Shown: positions 16,595-24,993 of the stretch, piece after piece
How the letters are laid out: every line of letters begins with the position of its first letter
How positions within the stretch are numbered: the stretch's first letter is position 1
The notes under the pieces: generated by a model
Told to the model about the DNA's origin: nothing
What the model saw: only the letters and a program-made list of their open reading frames with translations
Databases searched by the model: none
Source of the DNA: CAWINX01 sp963702055
GTDB taxonomy: Bacteria > Actinomycetota > Thermoleophilia > Solirubrobacterales > 70-9
Direction: 5' to 3'
Assembly: GCA_963702055.1 (NCBI GenBank)
Contig: OY969702.1
Span: 1,426,001 to 1,490,000 of the forward strand
DNA length: 64,000 nucleotides
Made by a program: the position numbers and the translations under genes

Positions 16595-16632
16595 CGCCCC
16601 CCGCGGAAGCGACCGAGGAGCAAGCCGAGCAG

Positions 16633-17493
16633 ATGATCCCGACCTTCGTCATCGCCCTTCGCGAGGGCGTCGAAGCGTCGCTGATCATCGGGATCATCGC
16701 CGCTTTCCTGGTCAAGGAGGGACGGCGCGACGCGCTGCGCCAGATGTGGGCGGGAGTCGCCGTCGCGATCGCCCTCTGCGTCGGGGTCGCGGCGATCCTG
16801 CGGGTGGTCGGCCAGGACCTCCCGGAGAAAGGCCAGGCGACCCTGGAGACCGCGATCGGCCTTGTCGCCGTCGCCGCCGTCACCTACATGATCGTCTGGA
16901 TGCGCCGTAACGCCAGGGGCATCAAGCGGGCGCTGGAGGGCGAGGCCGCCTCGGCCCTGGCGAGCGGCTCGACGATGGCGCTGGTCGCGATGGCGTTCCT
17001 GGCGGTACTGCGCGAGGGCTTCGAGACCTCGGTCTTCCTGCTCGCCGCCTTCCAGGACGCGACCGACACGACCGCCGCCGGAGCCGGCGCGGTGATCGGG
17101 CTGCTCGCCGCGGTGGCAATCGGGCTTGGCCTCTACCGCGGTGGGGTGCGGATCAACCTCACCCGCTTCTTCCGCGTCACCGGCCTCGTCCTCGTCTTCG
17201 TCGCCGCCGGGCTGCTGGCGACCTCGATCCACACCGCTCACGAGGCGGGCTGGTTCAACGGCCTCCAGGGCCAGGCGATCGACCTCAGCTGGCTGGTCCA
17301 GCCCGGCACCGTCTCGGGCTCTCTGCTGACCGGCATGCTCGGCCTGCAGCCACAGCCGACGATCGGCGAGGCGCTCGTCTACCTGCTCTACGCGGCACCG
17401 ATGGCGCTCTACGTCCTTTGGCCGGATCGCCTGCGAGTGCGTCGCGCTCGGGTTCGGCGTCCGCAGCAGGCCGTCGCCGAAGGCACTGTCTGA
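16633..17493 (+). CDS. FTR1/EfeU-type high-affinity iron permease
   Basis: 286-residue polytopic membrane protein with about seven hydrophobic helices. Both iron-relay motifs REGxE are present: ALREGVEASLIIG at the N-terminus and VLREGFETSVFLL in the middle, the hallmark of FTR1/EfeU permeases that move ferric iron after oxidation. No EfeO or EfeB gene follows; the next gene is RecQ, so the permease may pair with a ferroxidase elsewhere. GAGGAG lies 12 bp before the ATG. A candidate IdeR-like site is upstream. Confidence 0.88.
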   Translation: MIPTFVIALREGVEASLIIGIIAAFLVKEGRRDALRQMWAGVAVAIALCVGVAAILRVVGQDLPEKGQATLETAIGLVAVAAVTYMIVWMRRNARGIKRALEGEAASALASGSTMALVAMAFLAVLREGFETSVFLLAAFQDATDTTAAGAGAVIGLLAAVAIGLGLYRGGVRINLTRFFRVTGLVLVFVAAGLLATSIHTAHEAGWFNGLQGQAIDLSWLVQPGTVSGSLLTGMLGLQPQPTIGEALVYLLYAAPMALYVLWPDRLRVRRARVRRPQQAVAEGTV

Positions 17494-17500
17494 GACCCGC

Positions 17501-17514
17501 CCGCCGATCGGCGG
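17501..17514. other. Perfect 14-bp palindrome between efeU-like gene and recQ
   Basis: CCGCCGATCGGCGG is a perfect palindrome in the 35-bp gap, followed by no T-tract. It could act as a weak attenuator or a protein site; such GC-rich palindromes also arise by chance at this base composition. Confidence 0.25.
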
Positions 17515-17528
17515 CTTAGGCTGAGTTG

Positions 17529-19103
17529 ATGTCGACTGGAACGACAGAGCAGGCCGACGCGTTGCTGGCGAAGCTGGGTTTTGAGACCTGGCGGGTTGGA
17601 CAGCGCGAAGCGGTTGAGGCTGGGCTGGAGGGGCGAGACTCTTTGATCGTCATGCCCACCGGCGGCGGCAAGAGCCTCTGCTACCAGCTGCCCGGGCTCG
17701 CCTCTGAGGACCTGACGATCGTCGTCAGCCCGTTGATCGCGCTGATGACCGACCAGTGGCGGCGGCTGACCGGCGGCGGCCACCCGGTCGCGATGATCTC
17801 CTCGGGGATGAGCGACGAGGCCGCCCGTGAGGCGCTGGCCCAGGTCCGCGACGGCCGCGCGCGGATCGTCTACTGCTCGCCGGAGCGCTTCGCCGCCCCC
17901 TCCTTTATGGCGGCGGTGGAGCGCCGCCGCGTCGACCTGATGGCGATCGACGAGGCCCACTGCCTCTCCGAGTGGGGGCACGACTTCCGGCCCGACTACC
18001 TGCGCCTCCCCGAGGTGGTGGAGCGGCTGGGCCGTCCCACCGTGATGGCCTGCACCGCCACCGCGACCCCGGCGGTCGCCCGGGAGATCGTCGCCCGGCT
18101 CGGGCTGCGCGAGCCGCTGCTCGTCCGCTCCGGCTTCGATCGCCCCAACCTCTCCTTCGACGTCGTGGCGCTGGAGGGCAAGGGATCGAAGGCACGCAAG
18201 ATGGCGCTGCTGGAACAGGGGCTCGCCGAGGTGGCCAACCGTCCCGCGATCGTCTACTGCGGAACCCGCCGCGACACCGACGAGGTGGCCACGGCGCTGT
18301 GCGGCGCCGGCCTCGCCGCGGTCCCCTACCACGCCGGGATGGAGTCGGAGGAGCGCACCGCGGCCCAGCAGCGCTTTATGTCCGGTGAGGCCGAGATCGT
18401 CGTCGCCACCAACGCCTTCGGAATGGGCGTCGACAAAGCCGACGTGCGCTCGGTTTGGCACCTGACGATCCCGACCAGCGTCGAGGCCTACTACCAGGAG
18501 GCGGGACGCGCCGGGCGCGACGGCCTCCCCGCGCGGGCGATCCTGCTGGCGATGCGCTCCGACCTCGGCCGTCTCGTCCGCTTCAACGAGCAGCGCAGCG
18601 GCGACCCGGACCTCGCGATCGCCTGCGAGCGCGGCTGGCGCGACTTCCGCGTCGTCAAAGAGTTCGTCTTCTCGGCGAACTGCCGGCGGCGGCGCCTGCT
18701 CACCCACTTCGGCGACGACAGCGTGCCGCGGCCCGAGGGGCGCTGCTGCGACGTCTGCGACCCGGAGGGCGGCATGCCCGACCCCGAGACGATCTCGGTC
18801 CGCCCGCGCCGCGCCGCGCGCAAGGGCGGCGCGGCCGCTCCGGCTCCGGCCGACCTCTCCCCCGCCGACGCGCCTCTGTTCGAAGCGCTGCGCGCCTGGC
18901 GCAAAGAGGCTGCCGCCGGCAAGCCGGCCTTCACCGTCGCCCACGACAGCACCCTGCGGGCAATCGCCGCGACCCGACCCACCGACGCCGAGCGCCTCGG
19001 CGCGATCCGCGGCATCGGCCCCAGCTTCATCTCCAAGTACGCAGACGCGGTCCTGGCGACCGTCGCCGCCCACCCGGCGACGGCGCTCGACCCGGCCGCG
19101 TGA
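17529..19103 (+). CDS. recQ: RecQ-family ATP-dependent DNA helicase
   Basis: 524-residue helicase unwinding DNA 3' to 5' in recombination and repair. The Walker A motif is MPTGGGKSLCYQLP, the DEAH-box motif AIDEAHCLSEWGHDFRPDY, and the later motifs include TNAFGMGVDKADVR and YYQEAGRAGRDG. The RQC zinc-binding cysteines are in the CRRRRLLTHFG...CCDVCDP segment, and residues from about 440 form an HRDC domain (AWRKEAAAGKPAFTV...IRGIGPSFISKY). The winged-helix part between Zn and HRDC is abbreviated, making it shorter than E. coli RecQ (about 610). ATG 17529 is preferred to TTG 17526. Confidence 0.92.
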   Translation: MSTGTTEQADALLAKLGFETWRVGQREAVEAGLEGRDSLIVMPTGGGKSLCYQLPGLASEDLTIVVSPLIALMTDQWRRLTGGGHPVAMISSGMSDEAAREALAQVRDGRARIVYCSPERFAAPSFMAAVERRRVDLMAIDEAHCLSEWGHDFRPDYLRLPEVVERLGRPTVMACTATATPAVAREIVARLGLREPLLVRSGFDRPNLSFDVVALEGKGSKARKMALLEQGLAEVANRPAIVYCGTRRDTDEVATALCGAGLAAVPYHAGMESEERTAAQQRFMSGEAEIVVATNAFGMGVDKADVRSVWHLTIPTSVEAYYQEAGRAGRDGLPARAILLAMRSDLGRLVRFNEQRSGDPDLAIACERGWRDFRVVKEFVFSANCRRRRLLTHFGDDSVPRPEGRCCDVCDPEGGMPDPETISVRPRRAARKGGAAAPAPADLSPADAPLFEALRAWRKEAAAGKPAFTVAHDSTLRAIAATRPTDAERLGAIRGIGPSFISKYADAVLATVAAHPATALDPAA

Positions 19104-19113
19104 CCAGTCCCGC

Positions 19114-20583
19114 TCAGGGACTGTCGATAAGCACCGCGTTGTTCTTGTAGCCGGTGAAGTTGCCGACGATGCGCCCCCATGCCAACGCCTGGGGCCGCCT
19201 CGCCCGGTAGCGGATCAGGGTCATCCGGCCGAGGGTGACGCGCTGCACCCGGCGGAACTGTGGCGGCAACGTGGTGCGGGTGCCGGGCGCGGGCGGGCGG
19301 CCGCTGACCACGTCGACCTCGCTCACCGGCCGCGGCGCGTGGCGCCACTGCTTCCACTTGACCCGCGTCTCCCCCCCGTCGAGGTAGAAGGCGAGCGGCT
19401 CGTCGCCCTGTTCCCAGACGACGATCGCCCGCGGGCCGTGCGGCGGCCCGATCGCCTCCGCCACCGGCCGCCAGTCGTCGCGCTGGAGGGCGGGACGGAA
19501 GTCCGCATAGATGCAGAAAGCCAAGAAATAGGCGACGAGGGCGACGCCGACCCCGATCCCCAGTCGGCCCGCCCGTGGCGCCGCAATCCCCGCCGCGCCG
19601 ACCATGGTCAGCGGGATCAGCGCCGGCAGCAGGTTGCGCTCGAGGACGAAGTCCTGTCCCACCGCGGCGAAGGCGAGCGCAACCAGGACGCTGCCGCCTC
19701 CGACCGCCAGCGCCACCGCCGCACCACGCTTCTCCCGGGTCCCGCCGCGGAGCAGCAGCAGCACGATCGCGGCGGCAAACAGCGCCATCGGCAGCAGGGC
19801 GTGCTTGAGCAAGCCGGCCTCGCCGACGAAGAAGCTGATCCCCGTCTCCCGCAGGCGGCCGGCCATGCCGAAGCTCGCGATCCAGTCGTTGTTCTTGCCC
19901 TGCGCCTGGTGCAGGGCAATCGGGGCGAGCGCCAGCCCGGCGGCAGCAATACCGGCGATCGCGAGGAGGACGGATCGCAGGCGACGAGCCGTCACCAACA
20001 GCCACACGGCCTCGATCACCAGCGGGAAGAAGGCGAAATAGTGGCTGGCGAGGGCGAGCGCCGAGAAGACCGCCCACCAGGCGAGGTCGCGTCCGGCGCC
20101 AGTCCTCCGCGCCCGCAGGAAGAAGAGGAACGCCGCGGCGCTGAGCAGGACGAGCAGCGAGTAGGCCCGCGCGTCCTGCGAATACCAGACCAGCATCGGG
20201 TTAACGGCAACGATCGCCGCGGTGACGAGGCCGGCGCGGCGGCCGATCAGCTCTCGCCCGACCAGGTAGGCGACCGGAACCGTGGCCGTCCCGAACAGCG
20301 CCGAGAGCGAGCGCAGGCCGACCTCGCCGACGCCGAAGGGGTGCGACCACAGCCAGGCGACGAAGTAGTACAGGGGCGGGGTCGACTCGCCGGCCCAGAC
20401 CTGGTGCATCGTCGGGGAAAGGCCGGCGAGGAGCACCCGTCCGGCAGTGACCGCCTCGTCGTGGCGGTAGCTCTGCAGGCCGAGCGTGGAGAAGCGCACC
20501 GCCGCGGCCAGGGCGGTCAGCCCGATGACGCCCCACAAGAACCATTGCGCCCGGGGTGTGTTGGGGGAGGTGGAGGTGCCCAT
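19114..20583 (-). CDS. GT39/ArnT-like polyprenol-dependent glycosyltransferase, membrane
   Basis: 489-residue integral membrane protein with about ten to eleven hydrophobic helices. The first loop has YRHDEAVTAGR with the acidic pair expected of GT-C enzymes (PMT/ArnT class), then STPPLYYFVAWLW and SQDARAYSLL. These proteins use polyprenyl-phosphate sugars to glycosylate proteins or envelope polymers outside the membrane. It is paralogous along its whole length to the protein at 21687-23177; both end in a matching soluble C-terminal segment. Divergent from a GH26-like gene with only 18 bp between starts. Confidence 0.82.
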   Translation of the reverse strand: MGTSTSPNTPRAQWFLWGVIGLTALAAAVRFSTLGLQSYRHDEAVTAGRVLLAGLSPTMHQVWAGESTPPLYYFVAWLWSHPFGVGEVGLRSLSALFGTATVPVAYLVGRELIGRRAGLVTAAIVAVNPMLVWYSQDARAYSLLVLLSAAAFLFFLRARRTGAGRDLAWWAVFSALALASHYFAFFPLVIEAVWLLVTARRLRSVLLAIAGIAAAGLALAPIALHQAQGKNNDWIASFGMAGRLRETGISFFVGEAGLLKHALLPMALFAAAIVLLLLRGGTREKRGAAVALAVGGGSVLVALAFAAVGQDFVLERNLLPALIPLTMVGAAGIAAPRAGRLGIGVGVALVAYFLAFCIYADFRPALQRDDWRPVAEAIGPPHGPRAIVVWEQGDEPLAFYLDGGETRVKWKQWRHAPRPVSEVDVVSGRPPAPGTRTTLPPQFRRVQRVTLGRMTLIRYRARRPQALAWGRIVGNFTGYKNNAVLIDSP

Positions 20584-20601
20584 CCAGTCGAAGGAGTGCG
20601 G

Positions 20602-21675
20602 ATGATTCGCGTGCGTGGCACGGCAACGCTACTGGCAGCGACGGCAGCGCTGGCGCTGGCAACCGCCGCACCGGCAGGCGCGGCGCGGCTGGAGCCGAAA
20701 CCGGGGCAGATCTTCTTCGGAGCCTCCGACACCGGGGTCACCTCGCAGTTCACCGAGTTCGGCGACGCGGTCGGCAAGCATCCACCGGTGATCGAGACCT
20801 TCCAGCACTGGGGCGGGACGCTGAACGGCTCGGTGAAGCGCTGGCAACGGGCGGAGGCCAGGCCGCTCCTCCACATCACCACCGCCGACCCCAACGACGG
20901 CCACGAGCTGATCACCCCGCGGGCGATCGCCCGCGGGCGTGGCGACGGGTACCTGATCCGGCTCAACGAAGTCTTCTCGTCCAACGGGATCCGCGCCTAC
21001 GTGCGGCCGCTGGGCGAGCCAAACCGCTGCCTCAACGTCTATGCCTCATACACCTGCGGGGGGAAGCCGCACGACCGCGCTCACATGCCCTTCTGGTACA
21101 AGCAGGCGTTCCGCCGCATCTACGTGATTCTCCACGGTGGCGGCACGGTCGCCCGGATCGACGCCCGGCTGCGCGCCACCCGTCTGCCACCGCTGCGCGC
21201 CTCGGATGGAGACCTGCCGACCATCCTGCCGAAGGCGCCGATCGCAATCGTCTGGAGCCCCTTCGTCGCCGGCACGCCGGCGACCAAGGGGAACCAGCCC
21301 GACCACTTCTACCCCGGCGCCCGTTACACCGACTGGGCCGGGACCGACTTCTACTCCACCTACGCGGACTGGAAGTCATTGGGCCGCCTCTACAACCGCT
21401 ACCGGCGCAAGCCCTTCGTGCTCACCGAGTGGGGGGTCGAGAGCAGCGACAACCCGACCTTCGTCAGGCGGATCTTCACCTGGGTGAAGCGCCACCGGAG
21501 TTGCCGGATGCTCGTCTACTACCAGGACTTCGGCTCGTCCAACTCCTACCGGATCCAGAACTTCCCCGCGAGCCTCTCCGTGCTCCGACGCCGCCTCGCC
21601 TCCCCGGTCTTCCCGGCCTTCGCGCCGGCCTTCCCAACACCGCCCCCACCGCCTCCGGGAGGGCTGGCCCCGTAG
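20602..21675 (+). CDS. Secreted GH26-like glycoside hydrolase (beta-mannanase type)
   Basis: 357 residues with a signal peptide (MIRVRGTATLL, hydrophobic core, AAPAGAA). It has TIM-barrel clan-A features: YVRPLGEPN with a Glu at the acid/base position of GH26 (usually HEMN), WSPF, TDWAGTDFYSTY and FVLTEWGVES with the putative nucleophile Glu. A Pro-rich tail ends the protein. It probably cleaves or remodels an extracellular mannan-like polysaccharide. An AAGGAG ribosome site lies upstream of ATG 20602; the much longer upstream frame is antisense to the GT39 gene. It is flanked by two glycosyltransferases, which suggests a shared polysaccharide. Confidence 0.75.
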   Translation: MIRVRGTATLLAATAALALATAAPAGAARLEPKPGQIFFGASDTGVTSQFTEFGDAVGKHPPVIETFQHWGGTLNGSVKRWQRAEARPLLHITTADPNDGHELITPRAIARGRGDGYLIRLNEVFSSNGIRAYVRPLGEPNRCLNVYASYTCGGKPHDRAHMPFWYKQAFRRIYVILHGGGTVARIDARLRATRLPPLRASDGDLPTILPKAPIAIVWSPFVAGTPATKGNQPDHFYPGARYTDWAGTDFYSTYADWKSLGRLYNRYRRKPFVLTEWGVESSDNPTFVRRIFTWVKRHRSCRMLVYYQDFGSSNSYRIQNFPASLSVLRRRLASPVFPAFAPAFPTPPPPPPGGLAP

Positions 21676-21686
21676 CCTCTCGGGTC

Positions 21687-23177
21687 GTGGACGTTCGGCG
21701 GCGGGTCGTGGAGTCCCCGCAACTTCTGGTTCTGGCGGGGATCGTCGTGCTCGGCGCGGCGCTTCGCTTCGCGACCCTCGACCTGCAGAGCTACCGCTAC
21801 GACGAGGCCGTCACCGTCGTCCGCATCCTGCACCCGAGCGTCTTCGACACCCTCTCCGCCGTCCCGGGCAGCGAGTCGACGCCGCCCTTCTACTACCTGG
21901 TGGCGTGGCTGTGGTCCCGCCCGTTCGGGATCGGCGAGGTCGGGCTGCGCTCGCTCTCGGCGCTGGCCGGAACGGCGTCGATCGTCGTCGTCTACCTGGG
22001 CGCCGTGGCGCTGCCGCTGCCGCGTCGAGCGGGACTGGTCGCCGCCGCGATGGCCGCGGTCAGCCCGGTGCTGATCTGGTTCTCCCAGGACGCCCGGGCT
22101 TACTCCCTGGTCTTCCTGCTCACCGCCCTCTCCTTCCTCTTCTTCGCCCGAGCCCTGCGCGCCCCGGCGCGACGGAACCTCGGCTGGTGGGCGGCGTTCT
22201 CGGCGCTGGCCGTCGCCACGCACTACTTCGCCGGCTTCGTGGTGGCGCCCGAGGCGGTTCTGCTGTTGGTCTGGTCGAGTGATCGGCGGCGCGTCGGCAT
22301 CGCGGTCGGCGTCGTGGCGATCGCCGCGGCCCTGCTGGCGCCGATCGCCCTCCAACAGGCCGACCAAGCGCACGCCGGCTGGATCGCTCGCCAACCGCTC
22401 TCGCAGCGACTCGAGCGGGCCGGGGCAAAGCTGGCCGGCGACGACAACGGCAACGAGCACGGGGTCCGCCAACCGGGGCCGATCCCGCTCGCGGTCCCGG
22501 CCGGGCTGGCGATCGCCGGGCTGGCGCTGCTCGCCCTGCTCGCCGACCGGCGCGAGCGCCGCGCCGCCGGCGTCACCGCGATCGTCGGGGGCGCCGGCAT
22601 CCTCTTGCCACTCCTGCTCGGCGCGGTCGGCTCCGACTACTTCGACGGGCGCAATCTGATCCCGGTCTTCGTGCCGCTGATCATCCTGATCGCCGCCGGC
22701 TTCGGCGTCCGTCGCGCCGGCCGGACCGGCCTGGCGCTGGCCGGCGCCTTCTGTCTCTGCTCGCTCGCCTTTGCGCTCGAGGTCGACCGCCTGCCGCGGT
22801 TGCAGCGGGAGGACCTCCGCCACGCCGCCGCGGTTCTCGGCCCGGCCCGTCCCGACCGGGTGGTCGTGACGATCCGCTACGGCGGCAACATGCCGCTCGA
22901 GTACTACCTGGGCGCCCGACCCCCGACGGGGCCGCTGCCACCGCTGCGAGAGATCGACCTGGTCGGCTCGGCGGCGGCCGCGGCGAAGAACGCCCGGCGC
23001 CTACTTCCGCCCGCCTTCCACCGGGTCGAGTCGCGCCCGGTCTCCTACAACTTCACCCTGACCCGTTTCCGCGCTGCGCGGCCCGTGCGCGTGCCTTTGC
23101 GCGTGCTGGGACAGGGTGCGCTGGTCGGCGGCGGCCGCCGTTCCGCCGTGCTTGTCGGTGGCGATTCCTCGCCTTAG
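21687..23177 (+). CDS. GT39/ArnT-like polyprenol-dependent glycosyltransferase, membrane (second copy)
   Basis: 496-residue membrane protein paralogous to 19114-20583: YRYDEAVTVVRIL, STPPFYYLVAWLWS, GEVGLRSLSALAG and SQDARAYSLVF match it almost residue for residue. About ten transmembrane segments and a C-terminal soluble part follow. GTG at 21687 lies 11 bp after the hydrolase stop, so the two genes are an operon. The last 125 bp overlap the 3' end of the opposite-strand PQQ gene. The C-terminal end aligns with that of the paralog (LGQGALVGGGRRSAVLV against WGRIVGNFTGYKNNAVL), which supports the annotated stop. Confidence 0.83.
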   Translation: MDVRRRVVESPQLLVLAGIVVLGAALRFATLDLQSYRYDEAVTVVRILHPSVFDTLSAVPGSESTPPFYYLVAWLWSRPFGIGEVGLRSLSALAGTASIVVVYLGAVALPLPRRAGLVAAAMAAVSPVLIWFSQDARAYSLVFLLTALSFLFFARALRAPARRNLGWWAAFSALAVATHYFAGFVVAPEAVLLLVWSSDRRRVGIAVGVVAIAAALLAPIALQQADQAHAGWIARQPLSQRLERAGAKLAGDDNGNEHGVRQPGPIPLAVPAGLAIAGLALLALLADRRERRAAGVTAIVGGAGILLPLLLGAVGSDYFDGRNLIPVFVPLIILIAAGFGVRRAGRTGLALAGAFCLCSLAFALEVDRLPRLQREDLRHAAAVLGPARPDRVVVTIRYGGNMPLEYYLGARPPTGPLPPLREIDLVGSAAAAAKNARRLLPPAFHRVESRPVSYNFTLTRFRAARPVRVPLRVLGQGALVGGGRRSAVLVGGDSSP

Positions 23178-24495
23178 CCCTCCTCGCCGCCGCCGTCCCC
23201 GCCGCCGCCTTCGGTTTCGGCTTGAACGGCTGCAGCGCGTTGATGCTCGAGTAGCCGACCAGGTAGATGCGCCGCCCGTCGGAGATCACCGGCGTGTAGG
23301 TGCCGGTCTTGTAGTGGAAGACCTGCTTGCCGGTTCTCATCTCGTAGCCGTTGGTCGAGCCGTCGGTGAACTCGGCCACGTAGACGATGTCGCCGACCGC
23401 GGAGAGCGAACCGATCACCGAGCCTCCGGCGGAGCGCGTCCAGCGGGTCTCACCGCTCTTCGCGTTGAGCGCGTAGATGTTGCCGTCGAAGGAGCCGACG
23501 TAGACGGTCGGCGGGCTGTTCCGCGTGCGCGCCACCGTCGGCCCGGAGTAGACGTAGCCGCCGGTCGAGTGGGTCCAGGCGAGCGCCCCGTCGCTGAGGT
23601 CGTAGCTGTAGACGCGGTGGTCGTTGTTGCCCGCGTAGACGCGCCCGAAGGCGACCGCGGGGGTCGAGTAGAACTCGCCCGAGGTCCCAAAGCCCTGCCC
23701 GAGCGAGCCGCTCTGCCACTTCAGCTTGCCGGTCTTCGCGTTGACCGCGTTCATCTCGCCGCCGTAGTCGCCGACGTAGAGGATCCCGTGTTGATAGGCG
23801 GGAGCCGACTTGACCGGCCCGCCCAGCGTCGTCGCCCAGCGCTCGTGTCCGTTGCGCGTGTTCAGCGCAAACAGCTGGTCGTTCTCGCAGCCGAAGTAGA
23901 GCGTGTTGCCGAGCACCAGCGGTGAGGACTCCGCCCGGCCCGGCAGCCAGCGTTTCCAGATCACACGGCCGGTCTCGGCGTCGAGCTTGACGACGTGGCC
24001 GGGAACGAGGTTGACGATGTAGAGGCGGTGCTTGTAATAGGTCGGCGAGGAGGCGTTGAGGCGCCCGATGCTGCGCTGCCAGAGCAGCTTGCCGGTGTCG
24101 GCGTCGAGGGCGAAGGCGGTGCCGCTGTTGTTGACCGCGTAGAGCTTGCCGCCGGCGTAGATGGGCGGGAACTCGAGCAGCGGCCGCTCGACGTAGTGCC
24201 AGATTCGCCGAAATGGCGGCTTGACGCCCTTCGCCGGCAGATAGCGGGTGCGAGCCGCGTTGTAGCCGAAGAGCGGCCAATCGACCGTCTTCGCCTTCGG
24301 TTTCGGCGGCGGCTGGGACTTGAAGGTCGCCGCCTCGTTGTGGATGTCGGCCGGGCGCTTCAGCAGCTCATAGGCGAGCAGCACTCCCCCGCCGATCGCG
24401 AGGATGCCGACCGCCAGGGCCGTCTCCACTCGACGCCGGTCCCGGGTCAGCCACTTGAAGGCGTCCTTGGGGGGGTTGCGAGAGTCCTTCGACAA
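23053..24495 (-). CDS. Membrane-anchored PQQ-type beta-propeller protein
   Basis: 480 residues. A cytoplasmic basic N-terminus is followed by one transmembrane helix (about residues 25-45, VETALAVGILAIGGGVLLAY) and a Pro-rich linker. From about residue 75 to 425 come repeated beta-propeller blades of the PQQ/quinoprotein type (for example LYAVNNSGTAFALDADTGKL and IYALNAKSGETRWTR). No dehydrogenase active-site residues are evident, so a BamB-like or scaffold role outside the membrane is more likely than an enzyme. The last 55 residues are Arg/Ala-rich and overlap the opposite gene. SRPBCC and MBL genes lie upstream on the same strand. Confidence 0.83.
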   Translation of the reverse strand: MSKDSRNPPKDAFKWLTRDRRRVETALAVGILAIGGGVLLAYELLKRPADIHNEAATFKSQPPPKPKAKTVDWPLFGYNAARTRYLPAKGVKPPFRRIWHYVERPLLEFPPIYAGGKLYAVNNSGTAFALDADTGKLLWQRSIGRLNASSPTYYKHRLYIVNLVPGHVVKLDAETGRVIWKRWLPGRAESSPLVLGNTLYFGCENDQLFALNTRNGHERWATTLGGPVKSAPAYQHGILYVGDYGGEMNAVNAKTGKLKWQSGSLGQGFGTSGEFYSTPAVAFGRVYAGNNDHRVYSYDLSDGALAWTHSTGGYVYSGPTVARTRNSPPTVYVGSFDGNIYALNAKSGETRWTRSAGGSVIGSLSAVGDIVYVAEFTDGSTNGYEMRTGKQVFHYKTGTYTPVISDGRRIYLVGYSSINALQPFKPKPKAAAGTAAARRAKARNRHRQARRNGGRRRPAHPVPARAKARARAAQRGNGSG

Positions 24496-24537
24496 GCGGC
24501 CATGGTAAGGAACTCGCCTGAAGGCCAGGCCGGGCGC

Positions 24538-24978
24538 CTAGGAAGAGGCGGCGCGGCGCTCCGACTCGGTGGCGATCCCGTTCAGCAGTTGCTTGACCGC
24601 GAGCTTGGTCCCCCCCACCACGGCGAAGCCGCCGATCGGGACGGTCGGGATGGTGCGCACCACGTAAGTGACCTTGGTCCCACCGTCCGCCGGGGCGAGC
24701 TGCACGGTTCCGACGTGGTCGCGGACCGGGAGCCCGGAGAGCACCGTGTAGGAGAAGCGGGTCGGCGGCTCGTAGGCGATCACCTCTTCGCGCAACGGCG
24801 GCCCGACCGAGCGCAGGACGCGGATCGCCCCGACCCCGTTCGGCGTCGGCTCCCCCTCGCGCTCCATCTCGACCTTGCGCACGGGCGTGATCTCCGCGTA
24901 GCCGCGATGGTCGGTGAGGACCTCGAAGACCGTCTCGGGCGGCGCCGCGATTTGGCGGTGGAGGCTGAAGCTTGCCAT
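24538..24978 (-). CDS. SRPBCC-family protein (polyketide cyclase/dehydrase-like)
   Basis: 146-residue START/Bet v1-like fold protein. FSLHRQIAAPPETVFEVLTDHRGYAEITP is the usual beta1-alpha1-alpha2 start, followed by GVGAIRVLRSVGPPLREEVIAY and a long C-terminal helix (KLAVKQLLNGIATESERRA). These proteins bind hydrophobic ligands in a deep cavity; the specific ligand cannot be inferred. It is 15 bp from the metallo-beta-lactamase gene and 42 bp from the PQQ gene, all in one direction. Confidence 0.82.
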   Translation of the reverse strand: MASFSLHRQIAAPPETVFEVLTDHRGYAEITPVRKVEMEREGEPTPNGVGAIRVLRSVGPPLREEVIAYEPPTRFSYTVLSGLPVRDHVGTVQLAPADGGTKVTYVVRTIPTVPIGGFAVVGGTKLAVKQLLNGIATESERRAASS

Positions 24979-24993
24979 CGGCGAGAGGCTATC

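Noticed and set aside
19339..20601. N-terminal extension of the GH26-like gene to 19339
   Set aside because: The extension is antisense to the conserved GT39-like gene, whereas ATG 20602 has AAGGAG and starts a clear signal peptide.
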